A stretch of DNA of 64,000 nt, taken from Gemmatimonadaceae bacterium (lineage in GTDB: Bacteria > Gemmatimonadota > Gemmatimonadetes > Gemmatimonadales > Gemmatimonadaceae). Made by a program: the position numbers and the translations under genes. The stretch lies in contig JADKJT010000009.1 of the NCBI GenBank assembly GCA_016720905.1, positions 1 through 64,000 on the forward strand. The letters run 5' to 3'. Under the pieces are notes generated by a model. The model had not been told where the DNA came from. It searched no databases and worked only from the letters and a program-made list of their open reading frames with translations. Below, piece after piece: positions 18,220-26,553 of the stretch (position 1 is its first letter; each line of letters begins with the position of its first letter).

Positions 18220-19232
18220 TGCGTTCCTTCGTCCAGGAGGTTCAGCTGCCACAGGTCGCGCGCGCTCGTGTGCATAAACGGCACCATCGCCAGCATCCCG
18301 GTGGCGCCAATGCTGCGCTCGAGGTAGCGCAACTCATCGAATTTGGCGCGGACGGACGGATCGGGGTCGGGCTCGAAGCCGGCCTCGCGCATCAAGAGTA
18401 TACCCTTGGCGCGGATGCCCAGCTCGGCGCGCAGGCGGAGCAGGCACAGCATGTCCACGATCACTTCAGGCGCGAAGCGCGCGCGAAGACTCGCGAGATA
18501 CTGCCCAACGGGCGTGGAGGCCGTGTTGCCCGCCTTCATCGCCAGCAGCAATTCCTGGTCGGTATCAAATCCGGTACCCAGCCAGCGGCGCGTGTCGCGC
18601 TCGCTGTACTCGAACGCCGCCGTGGCCAGGACCGGGAAGGCCACCATGATCACGGCAGTCGCCAGCAGGGGCTGGATGAGCAGGTGATTGTAGAGCGAAT
18701 GCAGGACGATTCCCGCCACAAGACCGGGCAGTACCCGATGCGGCACGAATCGCGTGGTGCGATTGTGCAGTGTGCGGGCAATCATGGCGACGAGGGCCGT
18801 GGCCGCTCCGTGCATCACGGCGGTGCCGCATCCGCGCACCACCCACAGCCACACACTCGCGTCGAGGCCGAGACTCATGTAGTGGAGGTTCTCGACCGCG
18901 GCGAATCCAGTGCCGACGGCGAAACCGTAGATCGCCGCGTCCACGACAAATCCCACGCGGTTGCGGGCGAGGAGCACGATCACATACGCGGCCTTGAGCG
19001 ATTCCTCGACCACCGGCGCCACGTACCGCGCGTAGGGCGCAAGCTCGATGCCCAGTGTCGGCCGCAGCCACCGGTTCACCACATACGCCACGAGCGCCGC
19101 CGCCACACCCGCGCAGACGGCCAGCAGCACCACGCGCAACGAGAGCAGGCTGTAGCTGTCGAGCACGTACAACGCCCACAGGAACAGGAACACCGGGACG
19201 ACACCAATGGCGAGCGCGATGAACGTCGTCAC
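18216..19232 (-). CDS. PrsW-family intramembrane metalloprotease
   Basis: 338 residues with at least seven hydrophobic helices in the first 240 residues. The PrsW signature is plain: PVVEESLKAAYV (EExxK), AIYGFAVGTGFAAVENLHY (second conserved Glu) and a later His in HGAATALVAM. In Bacillus, PrsW makes the first cut in the anti-sigma factor RsiW. Here the gene sits one gene from a membrane anti-sigma protein on the same strand, so that protein is an attractive substrate, but this is inference. The C-terminal 100 residues are soluble. The GTG at 19232 overlaps the stop of the peptidase-barrel gene (GTGA), and its own stop overlaps the phosphatase start. Confidence 0.9.
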   Translation of the reverse strand: MTTFIALAIGVVPVFLFLWALYVLDSYSLLSLRVVLLAVCAGVAAALVAYVVNRWLRPTLGIELAPYARYVAPVVEESLKAAYVIVLLARNRVGFVVDAAIYGFAVGTGFAAVENLHYMSLGLDASVWLWVVRGCGTAVMHGAATALVAMIARTLHNRTTRFVPHRVLPGLVAGIVLHSLYNHLLIQPLLATAVIMVAFPVLATAAFEYSERDTRRWLGTGFDTDQELLLAMKAGNTASTPVGQYLASLRARFAPEVIVDMLCLLRLRAELGIRAKGILLMREAGFEPDPDPSVRAKFDELRYLERSIGATGMLAMVPFMHTSARDLWQLNLLDEGTQ

Positions 19233-22177
19233 ATCAGCTTGAGCGAAATCATCGGCGCGGCACGTCGCGCTACGCCCCGGCCTCCCGCCACGGCAACGCC
19301 GGCAGAGAGTGTCGACTCGAGGTGCGAGAGGGAGATGAAGCGCAAGTCGACCTGCATGCCGGCGTTGGCGTACGCGCGGCGCGTGGCTGGCGCGTCAACG
19401 TCGGTCACCAGACCGGACGCGAACACGGAGAGTCCGGCCCATCGCAGATACGCACTGGGAATCCCCGCGCTACGAAAGCGCAACGGCGGCGACACCCACT
19501 CAATCTGTCCCTTGGCGAAGCTCGATCCGCTCACCTGGTTGATCTCCAACCCCGCAAAGCTCTCCACGTCGCGGAACTGCTTGATGCCACGGTGCTCAAT
19601 CCAGTTGTTCGCGAACCCGCCCAGATAGTACCGTCCGAGTGGATTCCGCCGGTCGGTGGCGAGCGACCAGCCCGACGCGGCGCGGAACCACACCGACGAG
19701 TGGTCGATCGGCAGCAGGAAGCCACGCGTGAAGTCGACGCCCACGCGCGGGAAGGCGCTGCCACCCGCAGCATTGCCGCGAATCCCTGCATTCCACGCCA
19801 AGCCGAACTCGTCCTGCGTCGCGCCAAGCGAGCGCCGCATCGACTTGTACTCGAGGGTGCTCGTGACGCTGCCGAGCCGCGTGATGGGAGTCGCCACGCC
19901 CTGGAACTCCGGCAGAATCGAGAGCCCATCGTGACCGGCCACCTGCACCGTGTAACCAAAGCTCGTGGGGCCATCGAGCTTGAGTTGGCCGGAGTACTGT
20001 GCGGCGAGGGAAGCCCCGCGACGGCTCACGCGCGTCGGTCCGATCAGGTCGTAGAAGTCGGCGCGATTCAATGCGCCTGAGAGGTGCCAGTTCCAGTGCC
20101 GGAACGTGGCCCGAAGATGCAACCGCTCGTACGCGTCGAGACGCGCATCCGGTGAGTACGATGACGAGACGTCCAGACCGGTCGCTCCCAGCTGATCGGC
20201 GAAGTTGAAGCGCAGGCCGCCGGCGACGGCCAGGGCGCCGTTCGCATTCTCGTATCCTTCGACGATGGGATAGACGGAGTTGAGCCTCAGCGAACGCACG
20301 CCGTGATACGGCGCCTGCGTGGTCACCAGCGACTGAGGCGGGAGCAGGCGCATCGGCGGCGGCATCCACCCTTGCACTTCCGGACGCCGCTCGGCGATCT
20401 CGTTACCGAGAAACCGGATGGCGCTCACCTTTTCGGGAACCGCGTTGGGAATGATCGACGGGACAAACCCACGTCCTGAGTACGCGAAGACGAGCGTCGA
20501 GTTATTCGAGATGGGGAGCGGTTTGAAGAACCCGGTTTCGGCGTTGCTCTGGGGGCGCATCACCCGCCGCTCGAGATCGTAGCGGAAGACGTTGGAGACC
20601 CCCGAAAAGTAGGAGGTGCCAATCACCGAGCGACCGTCGCGCGCGAAGACGAAGTTCGACGGCGACCACTCGCCGAAGTTGTACAGCTCGTCGGGCGTCT
20701 TTTCTCCACGCAACAGCGCGTCGATCGCAAATCGCACCAGCTTCTGTTCGCCGCCGATCGCCGACATCGATGCAATCAACGCCGCGCCATCGGGGCTGAT
20801 GTCGAGGTCGAACAGGTCCGTCCCGTACGGCAACGTGTAGACCTGCCGCCATTCGGTGTACGGCGCGGGCAGCCGCACAAGGGTCGAGAAGCCGTTGTCG
20901 TGCCGGACACCCCAGAGCGAACTATCGGCGCGGTTGAACGCGAGGTCGCCGATGCGGGCCCCCTTGATGAGCAACCGGTCATGCCCCGTACGCAGGTCGA
21001 CCGCGCGAAGGTCACGCCAATCGGCGTTATTGGTCGTGTAGAAGATCGTCCGCGCGCCTGGATCGAAGACCAGCGACGTCACCGAGAGACCCGACGCGCC
21101 GGGAATGTCGTGCAGCCGCGTCAAATGTCCGGTGGCAATGTCGATCGAGGCGATATGCGATTCCTGCCCCGGGTAGCGGACCGCAACGAGAATCGCACCG
21201 TTCGTCTCGTCAAACCATGCACGCGAGACCGATCCGAGCACGCGGTCCGTAATGGCGCGTGCCATCGTAGTAGGGTTCTTGCGAATGGATGCAAGATTGG
21301 CCTGCTGCCACTCGCGCTCCCACGCAATCCAGTTCGCCCATTCCTCCTCGAGCGAGATGCCGTAGACCTGCCGGAACTGCCGCGAGAAGTAGCCCCTGGA
21401 GCCCTCGCGTCGATCGACCCAGGCGAGCAGCTTGTCGTTGCCGTGGCGCAGCGCGAGATAGCTGATGAAGCGCGTGCCGTAGAGGTAAGAGTTGGTGCCC
21501 ACCTGAAAGTCGACGGTCGTTCCCTCGGACTCGAGTCCGACGACGTCATAGATGGTGGCGCTGTCGCGCACCAGCGTGCGGAACACCATCTCGTCGTACG
21601 GACCGATGGCGCGCCCCATGCCACCATTCATCCACGTTTCGAGGTACGTGGCGATCCCTTCGAGATACCAGCGTGGCGCATACCACCGCGGCGTGGTGAG
21701 GTACGCGTAGCCCATCGACAGCGGCGATTGCGCGTCGGGTGAGACCTTGCCGAAGAAGAGCCGCCGGTAGAAGCGGTCGCGCGCGGTGGACTTGTCGGTG
21801 GTGAAGATGTGCGCCAGCTCGTGATTCATCGACGAGGCCATGCGCTCCGGGGCGGGAGCCGACTCGTACTCGTGCCCATACGGGGCGATGCCGATCGTGA
21901 CGTGATTCTCGGGCACCGGGCGGGCGCCCGCATTGCCGTAATGCCACAGGTCGTGCATGAGCACACCCATCCGTCCGCGCGGGACATAGTTGAACAACCG
22001 CTCGTGGAAGCGGAGGGCGTTCTCGAACGTCCCGGTCACCTGCGGCACGAGATACGACTGCAGCGATGACGTGTAGATCAGCCGCATGGTCGGCGACTCG
22101 ACGGTCTGCAGCTGCGCGCCGAGTGGAACGGCCACGAAGGCGGCGGCGAACGACAGGAGTCTGGCGAGAAGGCGCAT
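19229..22177 (-). CDS. Gluzincin-like (peptidase MA-like) protein with propeller and C-terminal beta-barrel
   Basis: 982 residues from ATG 22177 with a clean signal peptide ending at PLGAQ. Residues about 20-300 are a peptidase-MA-like domain with zinc motif NHELAHIFTTD (HExxH) and the downstream Glu helix YLEGIATYLETW. Residues 330-600 hold beta-propeller blades of TolB type (LSVTSLVFDPGARTIFYT, LDISPDGAALIASMS). From about 640 to the end, alternating strands (LRATFRHWNWHLSGALNRAD, RYYLGGFANNWIEH) and a hydrophobic C-terminal residue pattern indicate an outer-membrane barrel related to the surface-antigen type. It is probably an outer-membrane protease or sensor. It is the first gene of the operon with PrsW and the phosphatase. 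Confidence 0.85.
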   Translation of the reverse strand: MRLLARLLSFAAAFVAVPLGAQLQTVESPTMRLIYTSSLQSYLVPQVTGTFENALRFHERLFNYVPRGRMGVLMHDLWHYGNAGARPVPENHVTIGIAPYGHEYESAPAPERMASSMNHELAHIFTTDKSTARDRFYRRLFFGKVSPDAQSPLSMGYAYLTTPRWYAPRWYLEGIATYLETWMNGGMGRAIGPYDEMVFRTLVRDSATIYDVVGLESEGTTVDFQVGTNSYLYGTRFISYLALRHGNDKLLAWVDRREGSRGYFSRQFRQVYGISLEEEWANWIAWEREWQQANLASIRKNPTTMARAITDRVLGSVSRAWFDETNGAILVAVRYPGQESHIASIDIATGHLTRLHDIPGASGLSVTSLVFDPGARTIFYTTNNADWRDLRAVDLRTGHDRLLIKGARIGDLAFNRADSSLWGVRHDNGFSTLVRLPAPYTEWRQVYTLPYGTDLFDLDISPDGAALIASMSAIGGEQKLVRFAIDALLRGEKTPDELYNFGEWSPSNFVFARDGRSVIGTSYFSGVSNVFRYDLERRVMRPQSNAETGFFKPLPISNNSTLVFAYSGRGFVPSIIPNAVPEKVSAIRFLGNEIAERRPEVQGWMPPPMRLLPPQSLVTTQAPYHGVRSLRLNSVYPIVEGYENANGALAVAGGLRFNFADQLGATGLDVSSSYSPDARLDAYERLHLRATFRHWNWHLSGALNRADFYDLIGPTRVSRRGASLAAQYSGQLKLDGPTSFGYTVQVAGHDGLSILPEFQGVATPITRLGSVTSTLEYKSMRRSLGATQDEFGLAWNAGIRGNAAGGSAFPRVGVDFTRGFLLPIDHSSVWFRAASGWSLATDRRNPLGRYYLGGFANNWIEHRGIKQFRDVESFAGLEINQVSGSSFAKGQIEWVSPPLRFRSAGIPSAYLRWAGLSVFASGLVTDVDAPATRRAYANAGMQVDLRFISLSHLESTLSAGVAVAGGRGVARRAAPMISLKLM

Positions 22178-22210
22178 GTTCCGGAGTCTGGGGACGGCAG
22201 AACATACGAA

Positions 22211-22246
22211 ACGACCCCAGCCGGGCAAGTGGCCGACTGGGGTCGT
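22211..22246 (-). terminator. Stem-loop after the repeat anti-sigma gene
   Basis: Ten-base perfect arms (acgaccccag, ctggggtcgt) at 22211-22220 and 22237-22246 with a 16-base loop, followed on the minus strand by TTCGTATGTT. It is 40 bases past the anti-sigma stop and just before the start of the peptidase-barrel gene, so it probably ends or attenuates transcription between the two units. Confidence 0.6.
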
Positions 22247-22285
22247 CGTCCCCGTTGCGGAGACTCCGCGGGCGCGGACGGGCCG

Positions 22286-23431
22286 TTAGGGGGCCATCCG
22301 CATCGCCTCGCCGCGGAAGACCTCGGCGGCGGCCGAGCTTCGCAACGCGCTTCGGAACGCTTCGGACGCCATCAGTGAACGGAAGGCGTCGTTCGCCAGG
22401 ACCGAGCGGAACGCGTCATTGGCGAACGCGGATCGGAACGCTTCGTTGGAGAAGGCCGACCGGAACGCTTCGTTGGACATCATGCGGGCGAACACTTCGT
22501 TCGACAGCATCTTTCGGAAGGCGTCGTTCGCCATGAGGTTGCGGAAGGCGTCGCTGGCCATCACATCGCTGAAGGCGGCGTTGGCCTTGAGCTGCCGGTA
22601 GGCATCGCTGGCCATGAACGCCTGCAGCGACTCGGAATTCGCGGCGGAGCGGAACGCCTGCTGCGCCATCAGCGATTGGAAACCGGCGTCCGACATCATT
22701 TGCGCCGAGGCGTCAGTCGACATCATCCGCATGAAGGCATCGTTCGCCATCAGCGCGCGGAAGTCGTCGTTGTTCATGACCTTTCGGAACGCCTCGTTGG
22801 ACTGGAGGTTGCGGAACGCGTCGCTCTGCATGGCTTGCCGGAAGGCATCGCTGCGCACGAGCTTGAGTACCTGGTCGTTTTGAAACAGCGCCTGCACCTC
22901 GGGATTCTTGAGCGAGACATCGCCTTCATCCATGGAGCGCGCTTTGTAACGAGACGCCCGCTCGACGCCGCTGATGCTGTCACCGGCGCCGATGGTGCCG
23001 AACGTCAGTCCCCTCGGCGGCGAACCGCCGACAGCGTACCCGATGATGGCGATTGCCGCCACGGCGAATGTCCCTATGAGCAGCGTCTTCCTGGCCATGC
23101 GTGCCTCCAGATCGTGAAAGATTGTACCGCAGCTGCGTATGAGCGAACGGAACGGTGCTGCAACATCGAACGGACGGTAGGCCGCCTCGCGCGTGGCGGG
23201 GATGGGATGACTGATGGAGCGGAGGATGGCCGCGCGAAGGCCGGGGGGCGGGACGCGCACGGCCCGGAACTCCTCCACGAGGAGCATGAGGTCGGCGTGC
23301 AGCGCCTGCGCCTCCTCGTGCCACGCGAGAAGTTCCCGGAGCTCCGCCTGCTCGGCCTGCGTCACCGCGCCGTCGGCGCCGCGGTGAATCAGGTCACGCT
23401 GTTCAGGGGAAAGAGGCGGCAGATTCGACAC
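22286..23431 (-). CDS. Membrane anti-sigma factor with 21 tandem nonapeptide repeats
   Basis: 381 residues. Residues 1-105 form a cytoplasmic helical domain like zinc-less anti-sigma factors (SPEQRDLIHRGADGAVTQAE; no HxxxCxxC). One transmembrane helix spans about 115-136. Residues 176-364 are 21 back-to-back nine-residue units with consensus NDAFRSLMA: Phe at position 4, Arg 5, Met/Leu 8, small residue 9, Asp/Glu 2. The last eight units are almost perfect. A 17-residue tail follows. The predicted repeat domain would be extracytoplasmic and helical; its spacing recalls STI1/DP-type hydrophobic repeats, but no family is known to me. The ATG is 3 bases after the stop of the sigma factor gene, so the two form an operon. 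Confidence 0.88.
   Translation of the reverse strand: MSNLPPLSPEQRDLIHRGADGAVTQAEQAELRELLAWHEEAQALHADLMLLVEEFRAVRVPPPGLRAAILRSISHPIPATREAAYRPFDVAAPFRSLIRSCGTIFHDLEARMARKTLLIGTFAVAAIAIIGYAVGGSPPRGLTFGTIGAGDSISGVERASRYKARSMDEGDVSLKNPEVQALFQNDQVLKLVRSDAFRQAMQSDAFRNLQSNEAFRKVMNNDDFRALMANDAFMRMMSTDASAQMMSDAGFQSLMAQQAFRSAANSESLQAFMASDAYRQLKANAAFSDVMASDAFRNLMANDAFRKMLSNEVFARMMSNEAFRSAFSNEAFRSAFANDAFRSVLANDAFRSLMASEAFRSALRSSAAAEVFRGEAMRMAP
22340..22906 (-). repeat. 27-bp coding tandem repeat (21 units) inside the anti-sigma gene
   Basis: The DNA for residues 176-364 is a run of 27-base units, visible on the plus strand as recurring gaaggcgtcg / ggaacgcttcg blocks. Units nearest the 3' end of the gene are the most alike at the base level, those at the membrane-proximal end more diverged, as expected if new units are added by slippage or recombination at the distal end. 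Confidence 0.85.
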
Positions 23432-23434
23432 GTT

Positions 23435-23983
23435 TCAGCGCTGTGAGATAAGGACCTGCCGTAGCCGCTCGCGAGCGGTGAACAGGCGTGATTTGACAGT
23501 CTTGGACGGCACGTTGAGCATGGACGCGATCTCGTCGTACGAGCACTCGGCGAGGTGCCGCAACACGACGATCGCCCGGTCGTTCGGAGTAAGGAGCATC
23601 AAGGCCTTTCCCACGCGATCATCTGCCTCCAGCGCGCCGGTCACCCCCGGTTCTGCCGCCGGGATCGCCAGCTCCTCGTCGAGCGTGACCATCTGCCGGC
23701 GCCGGTCAAGGGCGTTCAGCGACTCGTTTACCGTCATCCGATAGATCCAGCTGAAAAACCGGTACTGCGGGTTGTACGACTCCAGCGCGAGGAACGCGTT
23801 GCCGAACACCGTTTGCGTCACGTCCTCTGCATCCTCCACGTTCCCGAGCATCCGCAGTGCCACGTTGAACAAGCGCGCTTCGTAGTGCCCCACCAGCTCG
23901 GCGGCCGCGGAGGAGTCGCCCGCCAGATGTCCCCGGACGAGCGCTCGGTCCCGCATATCCTGCGCTACGTTCGTCTCATGCAT
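23435..23983 (-). CDS. ECF-type RNA polymerase sigma factor
   Basis: 182 residues from ATG 23983. Sigma region 2 is clear (LFNVALRMLGNVEDAEDVTQ with VFGNAFLALESY and FFSWIYRMTVNESLN), linked by an acidic stretch to region 4 (LTPNDRAIVVLRHLAECSYDEIA then VPSKTVKSRLFTARERLR, the helix-turn-helix). Regions 1 and 3 are missing, as in ECF factors. It is the first gene of the unit with the repeat anti-sigma protein 3 bases downstream, so activity is almost certainly controlled by that protein. A frame open upstream of 23983 is not protein-like. The divergent RsbW-like gene begins 134 bases away. Confidence 0.95.
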   Translation of the reverse strand: MHETNVAQDMRDRALVRGHLAGDSSAAAELVGHYEARLFNVALRMLGNVEDAEDVTQTVFGNAFLALESYNPQYRFFSWIYRMTVNESLNALDRRRQMVTLDEELAIPAAEPGVTGALEADDRVGKALMLLTPNDRAIVVLRHLAECSYDEIASMLNVPSKTVKSRLFTARERLRQVLISQR

Positions 23984-24117
23984 GAAGTACAGGCCGGTCC
24001 GTGAAAAGTTGGAAACTGCCGGGGATAACGTCGCGTTGGTCACGTCCGGCGTCAAATTCCGCGGCGCGGTTGACAGCCGCTTGCCCCCGGAGTGTCTTTC
24101 GCCTCGTGGAGAGCGCA

Positions 24118-24573
24118 ATGGACCATCGGTTCGGGGTGACATTCACCGGGAAGTCGGACGAGGTGGGGAGGGTCACCAGCGCCTTCGCTGATTTCGCGGA
24201 CGCGCATGCCCTCCCGGCGGCTGTGCGACGCACCATGCTGGTTGCCCTGGATGAACTTGTCATGAACGCCGTAACCCACGGCGCCACGCTGGGGGGGCCG
24301 GGGGTGCGGGTGACCGTGAAAGGCGCGCTTGAGCCGGGCCGTCTGGTGGTCGCGGTGTGTGACAACGGCCGGCCGTTCGATCCCTTTGCGCTCGCCACCC
24401 CCGACACGACGTTGTCCGTCGAGGAACGGACACTCGGCGGCCTGGGCATTTACCTCGTACGGCAGATGATGGACGAGGTCCGGTACTCGCGACGGGGCGA
24501 CCAGAACGAAGTCGTGCTGATCAAGCATCTGGAGACATTGGACGGGGCCCGGTCCCCGAAGGAGCGCACATAA
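24118..24573 (+). CDS. RsbW-like anti-sigma / serine kinase (HATPase_c_2)
   Basis: 151 residues from ATG 24118, preceded by GGAGAG. The GHKL ATP-binding fold shows the N box VALDELVMNAVTHG, the G1 box VCDNGRPFDPF and the G2 box LGGLGIYLVRQMMDEVRY. Family members bind a sigma factor or other partner and inactivate an RsbV-type antagonist by Ser phosphorylation. The stop codon overlaps the start of the STAS gene (TAATG), the normal order being reversed relative to Bacillus. With the RsbU-like phosphatase 6 kb away, a full partner-switching set is present. The natural partner is unknown; it may not be a sigma factor. Confidence 0.92.
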   Translation: MDHRFGVTFTGKSDEVGRVTSAFADFADAHALPAAVRRTMLVALDELVMNAVTHGATLGGPGVRVTVKGALEPGRLVVAVCDNGRPFDPFALATPDTTLSVEERTLGGLGIYLVRQMMDEVRYSRRGDQNEVVLIKHLETLDGARSPKERT

Positions 24574-24905
24574 TGCAGGTCACGACACGCACGCTGGGCG
24601 ACGTCACCATCGCGGCGATCACGGGGAGTCTCGACAGCGCTTCGTCACCCGTGGCGAAGAACGCCCTCGATGCGGTAGTCGCCGGCGGGGCGCGAAAGCT
24701 TGCCGTGGACTTCACCGCGCTCGACTACGTCAGCAGCGCGGGGCTTCGTGTTCTGCTGGGGACGGCCAAGCAGGTCAAAGCGTCCGGCGGGGCGCTGCGG
24801 ATGTTCGGGCTCAATGCATCAGTCCGCGAGGTGTTCGAGATTTCGGGCTTCGCGACCATCCTGCCGGTGTTTCCCGGGGAAGGGGAGGCGCTGCAGGGGT
24901 TCTAA
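24573..24905 (+). CDS. STAS-domain anti-anti-sigma factor (RsbV/SpoIIAA-like)
   Basis: 110 residues, one STAS domain. The strand-helix signature with phosphorylatable serine is ALDYVSSAGLRVLLG, so either Ser of the SS pair would be the site phosphorylated by the RsbW-like kinase and cleared by a SpoIIE phosphatase such as that at 16984-18219. Its first base is the last base of the RsbW-like stop codon. No further domains. Downstream there is about 220 bases of apparently non-coding DNA before an insertion-sequence relic. Confidence 0.93.
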   Translation: MQVTTRTLGDVTIAAITGSLDSASSPVAKNALDAVVAGGARKLAVDFTALDYVSSAGLRVLLGTAKQVKASGGALRMFGLNASVREVFEISGFATILPVFPGEGEALQGF

Positions 24906-25129
24906 CCAGCCCTGCAGCGAGTGCCTTTCGCCAGGGGACTCCAACCGCGCGGCGCGTGATCACCATGACAGTTCTTAGAACACCTGCACAGCGCGCTGCA
25001 TAGGTCGACGGTAATGAATGTTCTCGGTTCACGGTACAAACCGGGTCGATAGGTAACCGAACAAACCGGCAGCATGGGTTACACGCCATTCAAACTGCAT
25101 CTTCGCTTCATACCCCGCGAGGAGCGACG
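24906..25129. other. Non-coding stretch leading into the IS481 relic
   Basis: No gene is seen. The motif acaaaccgg occurs twice as a direct repeat about 30 bases apart (near 25044 and 25065), close to where the left end of the insertion sequence should lie. Clear terminal inverted repeats or a target duplication were not identified. Confidence 0.4.
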
Positions 25130-26288
25130 ATGCCGTGGTTGGAGACCGCACCGGTGAAGCAGCGCCAACAGTTCATCGAGGACTATCAGGAGGGCTTCTA
25201 TTCCATGTCCGAGCTCTGCGCCCGGTATGGGATCAATCGCAAGACCGGCTACAAGTGGCTCGAGCGATTCGCCGACGGCGGACGGCGCGGTTTGGCGGAT
25301 CGTAGCCGAGCGCCGCACACGTGTCCGCATCGCCTCAGCGACGTCGTGGCGGAGCATCTCGGTCAGGCGCGAAAGAAGCATCCGGACTGGGGGCCGGCGA
25401 AGCGGCTCGATTGGCTCGCCGCCCGTCATCCGGACCTCGAGTGGCCCGCGACGAGTACCGCGGGGGATTTGCTCGCACGCCGCGGCGTGGTGGTCAGGCG
25501 TCGGCGTCGGCGCCCACATCAACACCCTGGAGTGGTGGCGCTCGTGACGACGACAAACGATCTGTGGACGGCCGACTTCAAGGGGCAGTTCACCCGCGTT
25601 TTCTCCTCACGGGTCAGGGGCTCCTCTCGACCAAGGGCGTCGGCGTCAAACCGTTCTTCGAGCGCGCATTCCGCGAGTATGGATTGCCCTTGGCCATCCG
25701 CACGGACCACGGGGTGCCGTTCGCCACGACCGGCATTCATGGCCTGTCGCAGCGCAACGTCTGGTGGATGCGGCTCGGCATTCAGCATCAACGCATCCAT
25801 CCGGGACGACCGCAACAGAACGGCGCGCATGAACCATGCACCGGACGCTGAAGCGCGCCGCCATTCGCCCGCCACGGGCCAATGCCGCCGCGCAGCCGCG
25901 GGCGTTCGACGCCTTCCGGCGCGAATACAACACGGAACGACCACACGAGTACTTGGGTGGGGAGACGCCGTCCGCACATTACGCGAGTTCGCCCCGTTCA
26001 AATCCGAAGCAGCTCCCGGCCCAAGAATATCCCGGGCACTTCCTGGTGAAGAAAAACACGACAGGCGGAACGTTTCGCTTCCAACATCGACGGCTCTTCA
26101 TTGCGCGGTCGCTCACGAACCACCACATCGGACTGGAAGAGACGGACGACGGCATCTGGTCCATCTTCTTCAACACCGTCCCGAACGGCCCACGAGGCGC
26201 GACAGCCCGGCGGAGGGCACGCCGACGCCCACTCTCCGCCGCTCGCGAGGCAAGGGACCGCAGCCCATACTCAACGCACCCTGATTGA
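25130..26288 (+). pseudogene. IS481-family transposase, degraded (internal deletion and frameshifts)
   Basis: The N-terminal helix-turn-helix is intact (SMSELCARYGINRKTGYKWL) and the first catalytic Asp survives in NDLWTADFKGQFT. After that about 25 codons of the DDE core are missing and the frame changes: the text resumes as LLSTKGVGVKPFFERAF and IRTDHGVPFATTGIHGL with the second Asp. A second frame break at about 25838-25842 (GAHE / MHRTLKR) leads to the C-terminal part (EYNTERPHEYLGGETP, NHHIGLEETDDGIWSI). The end of the gene diverges into Arg-rich text. The product cannot be functional. It marks past mobile-element entry at the left edge of the accessory region. Confidence 0.9.
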
Positions 26289-26330
26289 ATTTCCTTCTGT
26301 GAAGCGCCGGACTGCGTCAAGCCCCAGTTG
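25130..26330 (+). mobile_element. IS481-type insertion sequence remnant
   Basis: Extent is set by the transposase relic plus a short 3' margin. Terminal repeats could not be defined by eye, so both ends are approximate. Confidence 0.55.
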
Positions 26331-26553
26331 CTGTTGCTAGGCTTGCCGTCACAGCGTTTTCGATTGTCCGAGCGATCCTCAAGGTGCTCCTCAGCCTTCT
26401 GTTCACGCTTCCGGGTTGGACGCACAGGCCCCGGCGCATGAGGGTGGTCCGAAGGGGGAGGTGGCGCCCACTATACCCACGACGTCGATGGGCCGTGGTG
26501 CGTCAAGGAATGCCCGCGCCTTCGTCAGGTCGCCACAGTGAAGAGGAGGAGCA

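Noticed and set aside
18198..19628. 476-codon plus-strand frame opposite PrsW
   Set aside because: Antisense of conserved protease helices, no independent support.
24001..24117. ECF-type promoter (GGAAAC with a downstream CGTC)
   Set aside because: The spacing is about 12 bases instead of 15-17, and the minus strand gives only a poor TTGACG match, so no promoter was annotated.
26331..26553. Search for a TonB-dependent receptor or regulator upstream of the PepSY pair
   Set aside because: No frame with receptor or regulator motifs was found.
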